Of a stretch of DNA of 64,000 nucleotides, positions 1-7,904 are shown one piece after another. The stretch is from an uncultured Fibrobacter sp. (GTDB lineage Bacteria; Fibrobacterota; Fibrobacteria; Fibrobacterales; Fibrobacteraceae), in contig CAMJQW010000008.1 in the NCBI GenBank assembly GCA_946408125.1, positions 18,758-82,757 of the forward strand, written 5' to 3'. Under the pieces are notes generated by a model. That model did no database searches, had not been told where the DNA came from, and saw only the letters and a program-made list of their open reading frames with translations. The stretch's first letter is position 1. The number at the start of each line of letters is the position of its first letter. A program made the position numbers and the translations under genes.

Positions 1-918
1 CTCTCCGACATGGGCCGCGAATGGCTCGATACGGGAGTAATCCCGCAGGCGGAGTCCAACGTGTCCGCCCTTCCGAATTTTGACCTTATCGCTTCGACGG
101 GAACGTCTCCCAGGGTCCTCTTCATTCTGGCCTGCCTTGCAAACATCAGGAGCGACGACACCTTCCTTTGCTTCAACTTGACCAAGGAAACGTATCTCGC
201 GGGCCTCAAGAGCGGCTTCCCGGAATCGGAAATCGAACATTTCCGTTCGTGGATCAACCCGCCGGCGAATGTCTCCGCGACTCTCGAGGAATGGAACGCC
301 ACGTTCTACGGTGCACGCGTTCGTACGGTCCGTTTGTTGAAAATCGACGATCGCAAGATTTTGGGCGAGCTTTCGCACTTCTCGCATTTCATGGATTGCG
401 TCGAGGAATATATCCAGGATTACGGATTTATCCTGCGCCCGGATTGCGAAAGGAATGTTTTTGAGATCCTCGAGAATTTCGGTTATAGTCCCTATGTCGC
501 GGAATCGTCCGTACAGAGGTCTCCGGCTCCTGTTGACGAATGGCGCAAGGACTTCTGCATCGGGTGGCTGAATGCGGGTGCCATTGATTACGACCTGAAG
601 GAAGAAGTGGACGAGACTTCTATCCAGAAGACGCTCAATGCGACCAAGTATGGCAGTATGTACCAGAAGCTCGATTCGTTTGATCTTGTGAAGGTGCTTC
701 GTTACGTGAAGACGACCGGAACGCTGATTTCAGCGCAAGTCAAGGATCCGGCCAAGCGTGCCGAGAAGGTCCGCGAGATTACCTTCTTCGTGCATTCCCT
801 CCACTTGGGACGTTCTCCGTTCAATATCGAAATCCAGGAGTTCGGTACCGAGGCTACATACCCACTGTCCCTGAACTTCATCCAGGAAGTCAAGCTGTTG
901 CACAAGAAGACGCTCTAG
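1..918 (+). CDS. Helicase-associated (XPB N-terminal-like / Helicase_C_3) domain protein, 5' truncated
   Basis: The frame is open to the window edge, so the first ATG at 10 is probably internal and the gene begins upstream. The visible ~305 residues fit the Helicase_C_3 (XPB/Ssl2 N-terminal) family: LPNFDLIAS near residue 25, then LTKETYLAGLKSG, the NVSATLEEW...YGARVRTVR core and a C-terminal LRPDCERNVFEILENFGYSP segment. This module is found fused to or beside superfamily 2 DNA helicases; the helicase part, if present, lies outside the window. It converges with the cytochrome gene, sharing four bases. The family call is from motif memory and is moderately sure; a cellular role cannot be assigned. 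Confidence 0.6.
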   Translation, partial: LSDMGREWLDTGVIPQAESNVSALPNFDLIASTGTSPRVLFILACLANIRSDDTFLCFNLTKETYLAGLKSGFPESEIEHFRSWINPPANVSATLEEWNATFYGARVRTVRLLKIDDRKILGELSHFSHFMDCVEEYIQDYGFILRPDCERNVFEILENFGYSPYVAESSVQRSPAPVDEWRKDFCIGWLNAGAIDYDLKEEVDETSIQKTLNATKYGSMYQKLDSFDLVKVLRYVKTTGTLISAQVKDPAKRAEKVREITFFVHSLHLGRSPFNIEIQEFGTEATYPLSLNFIQEVKLLHKKTL

Positions 919-1382
919 GGGAGCGTCTGCGCATAGGCGGCGATGTCGCGCATTTCGTCGACGGGAATCTCGTCGATGTATGCTTCCATCTTGCGATCTT
1001 CGTCGCCGAAATTCATCTGGTACCAGAACGTGGGCAAGTCCTTGCGGGCACGTATGCCGATGTACTCGGGCTGGCCGCCCGGGTTGAAGTTGATGCGCAT
1101 CCCGTCTTCGCCGTGGCACGGCCTGCAGTTCTGGTAGAACGATTTCGCCCCGCGCTTGAGGTCTGCGCCAATGATTTTCCCGTCCTTGTCGAGAAGTTTG
1201 TACACCAGGTAGGCCATGCGGGCGTCTACCGGGGTGAGCGTATCTCCTGGCGATCCCGGTTCCGGTTTCACCGGAGCGGTCTTGACGGGCTCCTTCGGGC
1301 CTGCCGCGGCAACCACGGTTGCCCCGAGGGCAATCCCGTACAGCGTAAGGGCGATGAACGCCTTGTTCTTCCAAGTATTCAC
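915..1382 (-). CDS. Single-heme c-type cytochrome, membrane-anchored or exported
   Basis: 155 aa. The N-terminus has a hydrophobic segment (AFIALTLYGIALGATVVAAA), then a Pro-rich linker (KPEPG) and a cytochrome c domain with one CxxCH heme site (CRPCH) and the usual GAKSFYQNCRPCHGEDG context. A downstream Met (YQMNF) could be the sixth heme ligand. The GTG start at 1382 is chosen because no ATG precedes the signal segment and because a TATATT box begins 13 nt upstream, as at many other starts here. It is divergent from the esterase, only 26 bp away. It would carry electrons outside the cytoplasm; redox partner unknown. A c-type cytochrome is unexpected in a fermentative gut anaerobe. Confidence 0.8.
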   Translation of the reverse strand: MNTWKNKAFIALTLYGIALGATVVAAAGPKEPVKTAPVKPEPGSPGDTLTPVDARMAYLVYKLLDKDGKIIGADLKRGAKSFYQNCRPCHGEDGMRINFNPGGQPEYIGIRARKDLPTFWYQMNFGDEDRKMEAYIDEIPVDEMRDIAAYAQTLP

Positions 1383-1389
1383 GATGCAG

Positions 1390-1401
1390 AATATATATAT
1401 T
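1390..1401. promoter_or_regulatory. Back-to-back -10-like boxes of two divergent leaderless-type promoters
   Basis: An alternating AT tract holds TATATT on the plus strand (1396-1401) and TATATT on the minus strand (1395-1390). The first T of each lies exactly 13 nt from its start codon (ATG 1409 and GTG 1382), so both transcripts would start at or beside the start codon. No Shine-Dalgarno sequence precedes either gene. Confidence 0.5.
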
Positions 1402-1408
1402 GTGGAAC

Positions 1409-2479
1409 ATGAAAATGGATGTGCTCGTTTTGTCTGTGCTTGCTTTAGCGGCCAGTTCTGTTGCTGGGGGGAATATGAAACCATCGGTTATGGAAAGTCT
1501 TAGTTTTTTGGGCCGGTGGGACCACCGGGCTTCAGGGTCCTGTGCGAGCGCTCCTGCCGCGATGGTCAAGTTCAATGCCGATGCTAAGTCGGTGACGTTT
1601 GACCTGGATGGCTATGCCCGTTGGAGATTCGACGTCGACGGAAAGTCGGTCATCTTGTTCGAAACGAATGGCCGAACCACGAAGAAGCTCGGGGCTGTCG
1701 GCGACGGCAGGTTCCATACTTACCGTCTTGTCAAGATAAGTGAAAGCAATCCGGGCGAGGTCTGCCTGCACGATATCGCCTTGGGTCCTTCGGGCAAGTT
1801 TGGTCCGAAGCCCGCCCCGTCGAACCGTCGCATCGAGTTTATCGGGGATTCGTTCACGGTCGGGTTTGGCAACGAGGGAACGAATACGGATCCTGCCGAA
1901 CTGGAATTCCAGAAGACGGACGCCTCGAAGAGTTACGCGTTCCTTCTTGCCGACGGCTACAAGGCCGATTTCCAGGTGAATGCGGTGAGTGGGCGCGGTC
2001 TCGTGCGCAATTATGCGAATATCGCTCCGGGCTGGACGCTCGCCAAGCTGTACGACTATGCCGTTCCGGGTATCGCCGCGACAGAATCTTCTCCGGCCAT
2101 GTGGGATTTGAACAAATTCCATCCGCAGGTGATAGTCCTGTTCATGGGAATCAACGATTTTCAGGGAGACCCTCCCTATGCGGATAAGCGAATTTTCAAG
2201 GTTGCCTACGCCCGCTTTTTGGATAAACTCCGCGCGGCCCATCCGGGGGTTAAATTCCTGTTGCTTTCGACCAAAGTCTGGCCGAATGACGATTTGACCC
2301 CCACGATTCAGGAAATTTATGACGAACAAGTGGCCGCCGGACGCAAGGATTTGGAATTCAAGGTCCTCCAGACCGAGAATGTCGGCCTTTTGGGGCATCC
2401 TGACGTGCGTGCGCACCAGGAAATGGCCAATATTATTAGGCCTATTATGGGGCGTCTCGGGGGATGGCTCTCCCGTTAG
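1409..2479 (+). CDS. SGNH/GDSL carbohydrate esterase, CE2-like (deacetylase of plant polysaccharide)
   Basis: 356 aa with an N-terminal signal segment (VLVLSVLALAASSVAGG). Residues ~30-135 look like the beta-sandwich that precedes the catalytic domain in family CE2. The SGNH domain starts at RIEFIGDSFTVGFGNEG with nucleophile Ser148; VLFMGINDF is block III (Asn), and the catalytic His is in GHPDVRAHQEMA near the end. CE2 enzymes remove acetyl groups from xylan or other polysaccharides and often act as Ser-His dyads, which fits a fibre-degrading organism. ATG 1409 is preferred to the TTG at 1400 because of the box 13 nt upstream. Exported, probably periplasmic or surface. Family call good, exact substrate unknown. 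Confidence 0.8.
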   Translation: MKMDVLVLSVLALAASSVAGGNMKPSVMESLSFLGRWDHRASGSCASAPAAMVKFNADAKSVTFDLDGYARWRFDVDGKSVILFETNGRTTKKLGAVGDGRFHTYRLVKISESNPGEVCLHDIALGPSGKFGPKPAPSNRRIEFIGDSFTVGFGNEGTNTDPAELEFQKTDASKSYAFLLADGYKADFQVNAVSGRGLVRNYANIAPGWTLAKLYDYAVPGIAATESSPAMWDLNKFHPQVIVLFMGINDFQGDPPYADKRIFKVAYARFLDKLRAAHPGVKFLLLSTKVWPNDDLTPTIQEIYDEQVAAGRKDLEFKVLQTENVGLLGHPDVRAHQEMANIIRPIMGRLGGWLSR

Positions 2480-2532
2480 GGACCCTTTTTTATATATTTA
2501 GAAGAAATTAGAGGATAGCGTAGGAAATCCAC

Positions 2533-3858
2533 ATGTCTCAGATAATGCAAAAAATCTATGCGCTGTTCAGGATGAATATCCTGATCTTCGTGTTGCTTGC
2601 AGCGACGGTTATAGCCCTATTTGCGTATCAGAACGGTCTGGATGATATTGAATTCCTGAATTTGTCCGATTATCCCTACGTGATTGCCGAATCCGATTCT
2701 GTTGACGGGGGAACGTCCGCGATTGCCTTTGAACGCACGGATTCTTCCATCATAGTTGACTACGAATTGAGGGAAGGCTACGCGTACCCCTATGCGGGCG
2801 TCAAGATTTTCCTGGGAGACGGAAAGACCCGTGGAAAGGACCTTTCCCATTATGACAGTATTTTCGTGTGGGTGAAGCCCCGCGGCGAAGGTACGGTGCG
2901 TCTCTATATGCGCGGTTACGATTCCGCGTTCTACCGCCAGGACGACGAGACCTCGCTCAAGTTCAATGAAGTGGAGTTCTTCCCGCTTGAAGAAACGTAT
3001 CCTGCCGTGTTTGTCCCGCAGGAATTCCGTGTCGCTTCCTGGTGGGTGGCCCAGAACGAAATCAACGTGCATAAGGCGCGCGTCGATCTTTCGAACATCC
3101 CGCTTATCGAAATCCAGACGGGTACGAACGCCCCGCTCGGTTACGGAACCCTCGAAATTAGGGGGCTCTGCTTCAAGGGCAAGAAGATCGCGAAGGTCGA
3201 CCTCGTTACGATCCTCGTTACGATTTGGTTCGTCACGTTCCTCATCATCCTTGTCATCCGCTTCTTCGACTATAGCCGCGAACGCGTGGCCAACAAGCGT
3301 AAGCAGGAGGAACTCGAGAAGAACCTTGCTGCCTTGCAGATCGAGAAGAGCGAATACGAGAAGTCCAGCAAGGAAGACCCGCTGACCGGATGCCTCAACC
3401 GTGCGGGCTTCAGCAGCATCCTCTTGCGCGAGCAGGAGAACTTGAGCAAGAATGGTTGCCCGGTCTCGTTCGTGATGCTCGATATCGACCATTTCAAAGA
3501 AGTTAACGATACTTACGGCCATAGCGTCGGCGACGAGGTTCTCGTGAACCTGACCCGCCTCATCCGTGACAAGATCCGTAATACGGATGCGCTGGTCCGC
3601 TGGGGTGGCGAAGAGTTCGTCATTCTTTGCGGTGACACGCCGATCCAGAATGCGCAGTTCCTTGCCGAAAAGCTCCGTGTGGCCATCGAAGGCGCGACGC
3701 TCATCAAGCAGCAGCAGGTGACCTGCTCCTTCGGTATTGCCGAGATGATTCCTGGCGAAGACCCGAAGAAGCTGTTCGAGCGTGCGGACAAGGCCCTTTA
3801 CTCCGCCAAGGAGGGCGGCCGCAACCGCGTGGTCAGCGCCATGTTCAAGTACCGCTAG
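2533..3858 (+). CDS. Diguanylate cyclase with periplasmic carbohydrate-binding-like sensor domain
   Basis: 441 aa. TM1 at ~13-31, an extracytoplasmic domain at ~40-218, TM2 at ~222-243, a short coiled coil (250-278) and a GGDEF domain to the end. The active-site motif is GGEEF (358-362) and an RxxD inhibitory I-site (RNTD, 349-352) lies five residues upstream, so it should make c-di-GMP with product feedback. The periplasmic part (DSIFVWVKPRGEGTVRLYMR) resembles the galactose-binding-like/CIA30 beta-sandwich seen at the C-terminus of the two TIGR02147-linked lipoproteins here. Inference: it may sense a carbohydrate or a cell-surface state. Single gene; the next gene starts 7 bp downstream. 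Confidence 0.9.
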   Translation: MSQIMQKIYALFRMNILIFVLLAATVIALFAYQNGLDDIEFLNLSDYPYVIAESDSVDGGTSAIAFERTDSSIIVDYELREGYAYPYAGVKIFLGDGKTRGKDLSHYDSIFVWVKPRGEGTVRLYMRGYDSAFYRQDDETSLKFNEVEFFPLEETYPAVFVPQEFRVASWWVAQNEINVHKARVDLSNIPLIEIQTGTNAPLGYGTLEIRGLCFKGKKIAKVDLVTILVTIWFVTFLIILVIRFFDYSRERVANKRKQEELEKNLAALQIEKSEYEKSSKEDPLTGCLNRAGFSSILLREQENLSKNGCPVSFVMLDIDHFKEVNDTYGHSVGDEVLVNLTRLIRDKIRNTDALVRWGGEEFVILCGDTPIQNAQFLAEKLRVAIEGATLIKQQQVTCSFGIAEMIPGEDPKKLFERADKALYSAKEGGRNRVVSAMFKYR

Positions 3859-3864
3859 GTCGTC

Positions 3865-4257
3865 ATGGCGCGCTGTTTCAGGTTATTCATTGTCGCTGCG
3901 GCATGTGCTGCGTTCTTGTCGTGTGCGGGGAAACCTGCGCCCGAGGATGAACCTCCCGAACTGGAGTTTCGTCCGCTCATGCTCCGCTGGAAGGCGGTCA
4001 CCCCCGAGGACGAATTGCACCCCGACAAGGACCCCTGTGTGATTCGAATCACGGCGGCGCTCATGCGGAACCCCCTGGTTATCAAGTCCGAAGCTCCCGA
4101 ACTGGAATACCTGGTCGTTTACGGAAAAAAGGGCGAAAAGCTCGATTTTGACGGAATTGCGACAAATCCGGAGCTCTCCGGAAAGCCTGAATTCCATTGG
4201 ACCACCACCTGTGGTGGGGATGAAAATGTCGTTGTAAATTTCCACAACGGACAGTAA
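3865..4257 (+). CDS. Small lipoprotein of unknown function
   Basis: 130 aa. A signal peptide ends in a lipobox (FLSCAGK, Cys ~20), followed by an acidic Pro-rich stretch (PAPEDEPPELEF). The mature part has an immunoglobulin-like pattern of alternating strands and ends soon after HWTTTCGG. No family recognised. The start lies 6 bp after the diguanylate cyclase stop, so the two are probably co-transcribed, and both products have extracytoplasmic domains. No function is assigned. Confidence 0.7.
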   Translation: MARCFRLFIVAAACAAFLSCAGKPAPEDEPPELEFRPLMLRWKAVTPEDELHPDKDPCVIRITAALMRNPLVIKSEAPELEYLVVYGKKGEKLDFDGIATNPELSGKPEFHWTTTCGGDENVVVNFHNGQ

Positions 4258-4289
4258 ACAAAAGATAACCATTTCTTCTCGTAAGGTTC

Positions 4290-4297
4290 TATCTTTA
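4290..4297 (+). promoter_or_regulatory. Candidate -10/-7 box (TATCTTTA) upstream of TIGR02147 operon
   Basis: TATCTTTA lies 61 bp before the GTG of the TIGR02147 gene and resembles the TAnnTTTG boxes before the polyprenyl synthase, rpmH and lichenase genes. The 10-mer TTATAGAGGA occurs in the leader (from 4295) and again just before the start codon. Confidence 0.3.
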
Positions 4298-4350
4298 TAG
4301 AGGATAAGGAGATGGGGAAACTTGTCTGTTGATTATAGAGGAAACTTACC

Positions 4351-5187
4351 GTGGAACCGATTTTCGAATATACCGACTATAGAGAATGGCTTAGGGATGC
4401 GTTTGATGACTTCAAGAAACGCAAGTCCGTCATCTCGTGGCGCTATATGGCGATGAAGCTTGGGGCTGACCCGGGCAATCTGTTGCGTGTTTCCCAAGGT
4501 AAGATCCACCTCACTCTTTCGCTTGTGCAGCCCATGGCGGAATTCTTCGAGCTGAGCGAGAAGGAAACTGCCTACTGGACCGAGCTCGTCTATTTCGGCC
4601 GTGCGAAGACCGATGCCGAAGCCTTGAACCACTATGAGAAGATGCAGATGCTCAAGGGAATCCCCCTCAAGCGTCTCGCGAAGAAGGAATTGGAGTTCTA
4701 CCGCCACTGGTACTGCAACGCAATTCGCTCGATTATCGGCATTTGCAAGTTCAAGGACGACTATGAGGGCCTTGCGGAGAGCTGTACGCCTGCAATTTCT
4801 GTCGAAGAGGCAAAAAATGCGGTGAAACTTTTGTATGATTTAAACATGATTTCACGGGATCGGGATGGATTTTGGAAGGTTAACGACACCTTCGTGAGCA
4901 CCGGCGGTAACTGGCGGTCTGAAGCTGTTCGTACTTTCCAGAAGGAAACGGTCCGTCTGGCGGGAGAATCCCTTGAAAGGCATGCTCCGCCCCTCCGCGA
5001 CATCAGCACGGTGACCATGACGTTCAACATGGACGACATCGCCCTAATCCGCGAGAAGATCAAGGAATTCCGTAGCGAACTTTTGCGCATGTCCCAGGAA
5101 GGTACCGGCGACGATACCGTATTCCAGTTGAACGTGCAGCTGTTCCCGATAGGCTTTGCGAAGAAATTGCAGGGAGGCGCAAAATGA
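4351..5187 (+). CDS. TIGR02147 family protein (Fibrobacter paralogous family, DUF4423-like)
   Basis: 278 aa, GTG start with AGAGG upstream. It begins FEYTDYREWLRDAFDDFKKR and continues with the HTH-like SWRYMAMKLGADPGNLLRVSQGK, both typical of TIGR02147, a family heavily expanded in Fibrobacter. The middle (LEFYRHWYCNAIRSIIGIC) and the winged-helix-like GFWKVNDTFVSTGG segment are also characteristic. The N-terminal helix-turn-helix suggests DNA binding. It overlaps the following lipoprotein gene by four bases (ATGA), and a second TIGR02147 gene in this window has the same kind of partner, so this looks like a regulator/effector pair. The biochemical role of the family is not established. Confidence 0.9.
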   Translation: MEPIFEYTDYREWLRDAFDDFKKRKSVISWRYMAMKLGADPGNLLRVSQGKIHLTLSLVQPMAEFFELSEKETAYWTELVYFGRAKTDAEALNHYEKMQMLKGIPLKRLAKKELEFYRHWYCNAIRSIIGICKFKDDYEGLAESCTPAISVEEAKNAVKLLYDLNMISRDRDGFWKVNDTFVSTGGNWRSEAVRTFQKETVRLAGESLERHAPPLRDISTVTMTFNMDDIALIREKIKEFRSELLRMSQEGTGDDTVFQLNVQLFPIGFAKKLQGGAK

Positions 5188-6884
5188 AAAAGATAGCGCT
5201 TCTCTTCTTATGGACTGTGTTCCTATGTTGCTGCTCGAACGTGACAAGCGAGACCGCTGGCGGTCCGGGTAGCGAGACGACTAACGGCATTGTCGCGATG
5301 GTCAACGGAAGTCCGGCCTCGTATGCCGGTGTTGCCTTGCGTAAGGTCGACTATACGGTCAACAATCATGAACTCGAAAATGCGATGGTCCAGCCGGACA
5401 TCTATGCGAACGAATCGGGTAGCTTTGCGGTGGACTGCGAGTCGAATGGTAAATATCGTTTGACGGTGGTGCATGGTGGAACCGCCTTCACGAAGGTTGT
5501 TTCTGGAAGCGAAGTGGATAATCTCGATACGATTGACCTCGAACCTACGGGTTCCGTGATGGGCTCCGTGGATGTACCTGATGGTTCCGATTTCGTATGG
5601 GTTGGCGTGCTCGGGATGGACGTCATGGTCAAGACCGATTCTGCCGGACAGTTCGCCCTTCCGCAACTCCCGTCGACGGACTCTCTGGAAGTTTACTTTG
5701 TTCGTGATGGCGGACATTCTAAATTCACGACGGCTGCTGTAAAGCCTGTTGCATACCAGACTGAATTCCTGGACCTGACTTCTCCTGAACCTGTCGACGA
5801 CTTGCAGCACATTGTCGCCTTGGTGGATGGCGAACCCGCTAAGTACGCCATGCTGGCTATGCGCCCGGTTGATTACCTCGTTGATTCTGCAGTTGCAGAA
5901 AATTCTGCAATCGTTGCCGATTACTATGCGAATAGTAAAGGTACGTTCTCGTTTGAACTTCCGGATTCTGGATCGTTCCGTTTGACGATCGTTCATTCGG
6001 GATATGCGTTCACGAAGATCATGAAAGTCGAAGAGATTGCGAAGCTCGATACGGTGAAGTTGACAGCCATGTCCAATATGCAGAGCAAGGTCACTCTGAA
6101 TACGCCTGCGAAGTTTGCGTGGGTCGGCGTGAAGGGCTTCGATGTTCTCGTCAGGACGGATGGATCGGGTAAGTACTCCATGCCGCTTTTGCCGGCCGGT
6201 GATACGCTGGAATTGTATTTCAAGAGGGAAACTTTCGATAGCGTATATGTGACGGAAAAGATTGTGCTGGATTCCGGTTTGACGGAATTCTATTCCCCGG
6301 TCATGGTGCTTGCAGACTTTGAAGGGGATACGGTCCTCGGCGATTGGTATTTCAGTGTAGACAAGCTGGGCTCCTCCATTACTTACGGCAAGCAGACTGC
6401 GTCCGGAAAGAGTTCCGATATGGGCTATCCGTCGCTGGGCGTGACTGCTGCAAGTGCCAAGGATTCCGTGCACGGAGGCGTGTTCTACGGCAAGTACAAT
6501 CTCATTGCCGATGACAATGCCTGGGCGCTTGTTGGAACGATGTTTGAATCGGATACATCATGGAACTTCTCCGAACTGGATTCTATCTCCTTCTGGGCGA
6601 AGGGCAAGGGCCAGATTCGTGTGGCTTTCGAGAGGTGGGATTCCTTCTCGGAAATGGCAGGCTCGGCAGAGAAGGCCGCTAGCGGATGGATGGACATGAG
6701 TTCGACGAAGTGGACCAGGTTCGTGATGAAGCCGAATGACCTGTGCTTCAATTCCATGGATGTTGCGAACTGCGCCTCGTCCTGGGAATCCATAAAGAAG
6801 CACGTCCACCAGATGCATATGTTCGTGAGGGGCGGATCCGAGATCTATCTGGATGACGTCACCCTGTATGGAGCCCTGTTCTAA
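5184..6884 (+). CDS. TIGR02147-linked surface lipoprotein with two carboxypeptidase-like repeats and a C-terminal carbohydrate-binding-like domain
   Basis: 566 aa. A signal peptide ends in a Cys cluster (FLCCCSN), followed by a GGPGSETTNG motif. Two ~190-residue repeats follow: both contain IVA(M/L)V(N/D)G(S/E)PA.YA and later F(V/A)WVGV.G.DV.V.TD..G, typical of carboxypeptidase-regulatory-like beta-sandwich folds. Residues ~375-566 form a galactose-binding-like/CIA30-type domain (SISFWAKGKGQIRVAFERW ... IYLDDVTLYG). The gene is translationally coupled to the TIGR02147 gene. The domain set suggests a cell-surface protein that may contact polysaccharide; no catalytic motif is visible. A shorter homologue is at 41.5-42.7 kb. 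Confidence 0.8.
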   Translation: MKKIALLFLWTVFLCCCSNVTSETAGGPGSETTNGIVAMVNGSPASYAGVALRKVDYTVNNHELENAMVQPDIYANESGSFAVDCESNGKYRLTVVHGGTAFTKVVSGSEVDNLDTIDLEPTGSVMGSVDVPDGSDFVWVGVLGMDVMVKTDSAGQFALPQLPSTDSLEVYFVRDGGHSKFTTAAVKPVAYQTEFLDLTSPEPVDDLQHIVALVDGEPAKYAMLAMRPVDYLVDSAVAENSAIVADYYANSKGTFSFELPDSGSFRLTIVHSGYAFTKIMKVEEIAKLDTVKLTAMSNMQSKVTLNTPAKFAWVGVKGFDVLVRTDGSGKYSMPLLPAGDTLELYFKRETFDSVYVTEKIVLDSGLTEFYSPVMVLADFEGDTVLGDWYFSVDKLGSSITYGKQTASGKSSDMGYPSLGVTAASAKDSVHGGVFYGKYNLIADDNAWALVGTMFESDTSWNFSELDSISFWAKGKGQIRVAFERWDSFSEMAGSAEKAASGWMDMSSTKWTRFVMKPNDLCFNSMDVANCASSWESIKKHVHQMHMFVRGGSEIYLDDVTLYGALF

Positions 6885-6928
6885 GACTATTCTTTTCGGC
6901 AACGGATAGTTCGTTGCTGTCGATGAGG

Positions 6929-6955
6929 AGCCGCCCGTTCAGGACGGCTTTTTAT
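6929..6955 (+). terminator. Rho-independent terminator
   Basis: An AGCCG..CC / GG.CGGCT hairpin with loop GTTCA and one mismatch is followed by TTTTT. It lies 45 bp after the lipoprotein stop and closes the TIGR02147 operon. Confidence 0.7.
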
Positions 6956-7001
6956 ATGGTTTTTCGTCTTTTTTGGTGTTGTTTTTAGAGCTCAATTTAA
7001 G

Positions 7002-7009
7002 TATCTTTG
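7002..7009 (+). promoter_or_regulatory. TAnnTTTG promoter box before the isoprenoid operon
   Basis: TATCTTTG matches the Bacteroidota-type -7 consensus and begins 15 nt before the ATG at 7017, leaving room for at most a very short leader. Confidence 0.45.
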
Positions 7010-7016
7010 TGCTAAT

Positions 7017-7904
7017 ATGGAAACCCTTGAAAAAGAAGCGGCTGTTGCCCTCGATTACCTGTCCCGCATTTCGAAAGAGGCGGAGAAGAAATTTGAAGAA
7101 TTTTTACCGCCCGTGAGCGATCGCCCCGAGCGTCTCCATGAAGCGATGCGTTATTCGATGTTTGCCGGAGGCAAGCGTTTGCGTCCTGCTCTTGTACGTG
7201 CGGCGTTCGACATGTTCGGCGGCAAGGGGACCTCCGTGGACTATGCTATGAGCGCCCTCGAGATGCTCCATACGTTCTCGCTGATTCACGACGATCTTCC
7301 CTGTATTGATAATGACGATTTCAGGCGTGGAAAGCCGACGAGCCATAAGCAGTTTGGTGAGGCGACCGCCGTGATGGCGGGAGATGCCCTCTGCATCCTT
7401 GCGTTTGAACTCATGGGCAAGACGGGTAATGCGAAGGCGATTGAAGTCCTTGCGCATCTGCTTGGTACCTACGGTATGATCGGCGGCGAAATGATCGATA
7501 TCGAATGCGAAGGCAAGCATGTGGATCTCGAAATTGTCGATTATATTCACTACCATAAGACGGCGGCCCTTATCGAGGCTTCATTGGAAGTGGGCGCCCG
7601 CCTTGCGAATGCGGATGAGGCGGACATCAAGATTATTCGTGATTATGGCCGCTCTATCGGTCTTGCTTTCCAGATTGTCGACGACATTCTGGATATCGTG
7701 TCCACTACCGAGGAATTGGGCAAGGATGCCGGCTCCGATATCGAAAAGGGCAAGGCGACCTATCCGTCCATCGTGGGTCTGGACAAGTCCAGGGAACGTG
7801 CCAGGGAACTTTACGAGGAATCCTTGCGTGCGCTGGAACAGCTCAAGTGCGACACGACCCTCCTGCGCTCCATAGCGGCATTCATCATTACCCGGGTTAA
7901 GTAA
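7017..7904 (+). CDS. ispA: Polyprenyl (farnesyl/geranylgeranyl) diphosphate synthase
   Basis: 295 aa, the usual size for short-chain prenyltransferases. It condenses isopentenyl diphosphate with allylic diphosphates. The first Asp-rich motif (IHDDLPCIDNDDFRRG) begins at ~91 with the two-residue insertion typical of bacterial farnesyl diphosphate synthases; the second is FQIVDDILD. GGKRLRP near residue 51 binds diphosphate. It is followed by dxs with a one-base stop/start overlap (TAATG), so an upstream enzyme and a condensing enzyme of the isoprenoid pathway are made together. Chain length cannot be fixed from sequence alone. Confidence 0.92.
   Translation: METLEKEAAVALDYLSRISKEAEKKFEEFLPPVSDRPERLHEAMRYSMFAGGKRLRPALVRAAFDMFGGKGTSVDYAMSALEMLHTFSLIHDDLPCIDNDDFRRGKPTSHKQFGEATAVMAGDALCILAFELMGKTGNAKAIEVLAHLLGTYGMIGGEMIDIECEGKHVDLEIVDYIHYHKTAALIEASLEVGARLANADEADIKIIRDYGRSIGLAFQIVDDILDIVSTTEELGKDAGSDIEKGKATYPSIVGLDKSRERARELYEESLRALEQLKCDTTLLRSIAAFIITRVK

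Noticed and set aside
5223..6473. 416-codon minus-strand open frame within the TIGR02147-linked lipoprotein gene
   Set aside because: No recognisable domain, and the plus-strand reading has a lipobox, repeats and coupling to TIGR02147.
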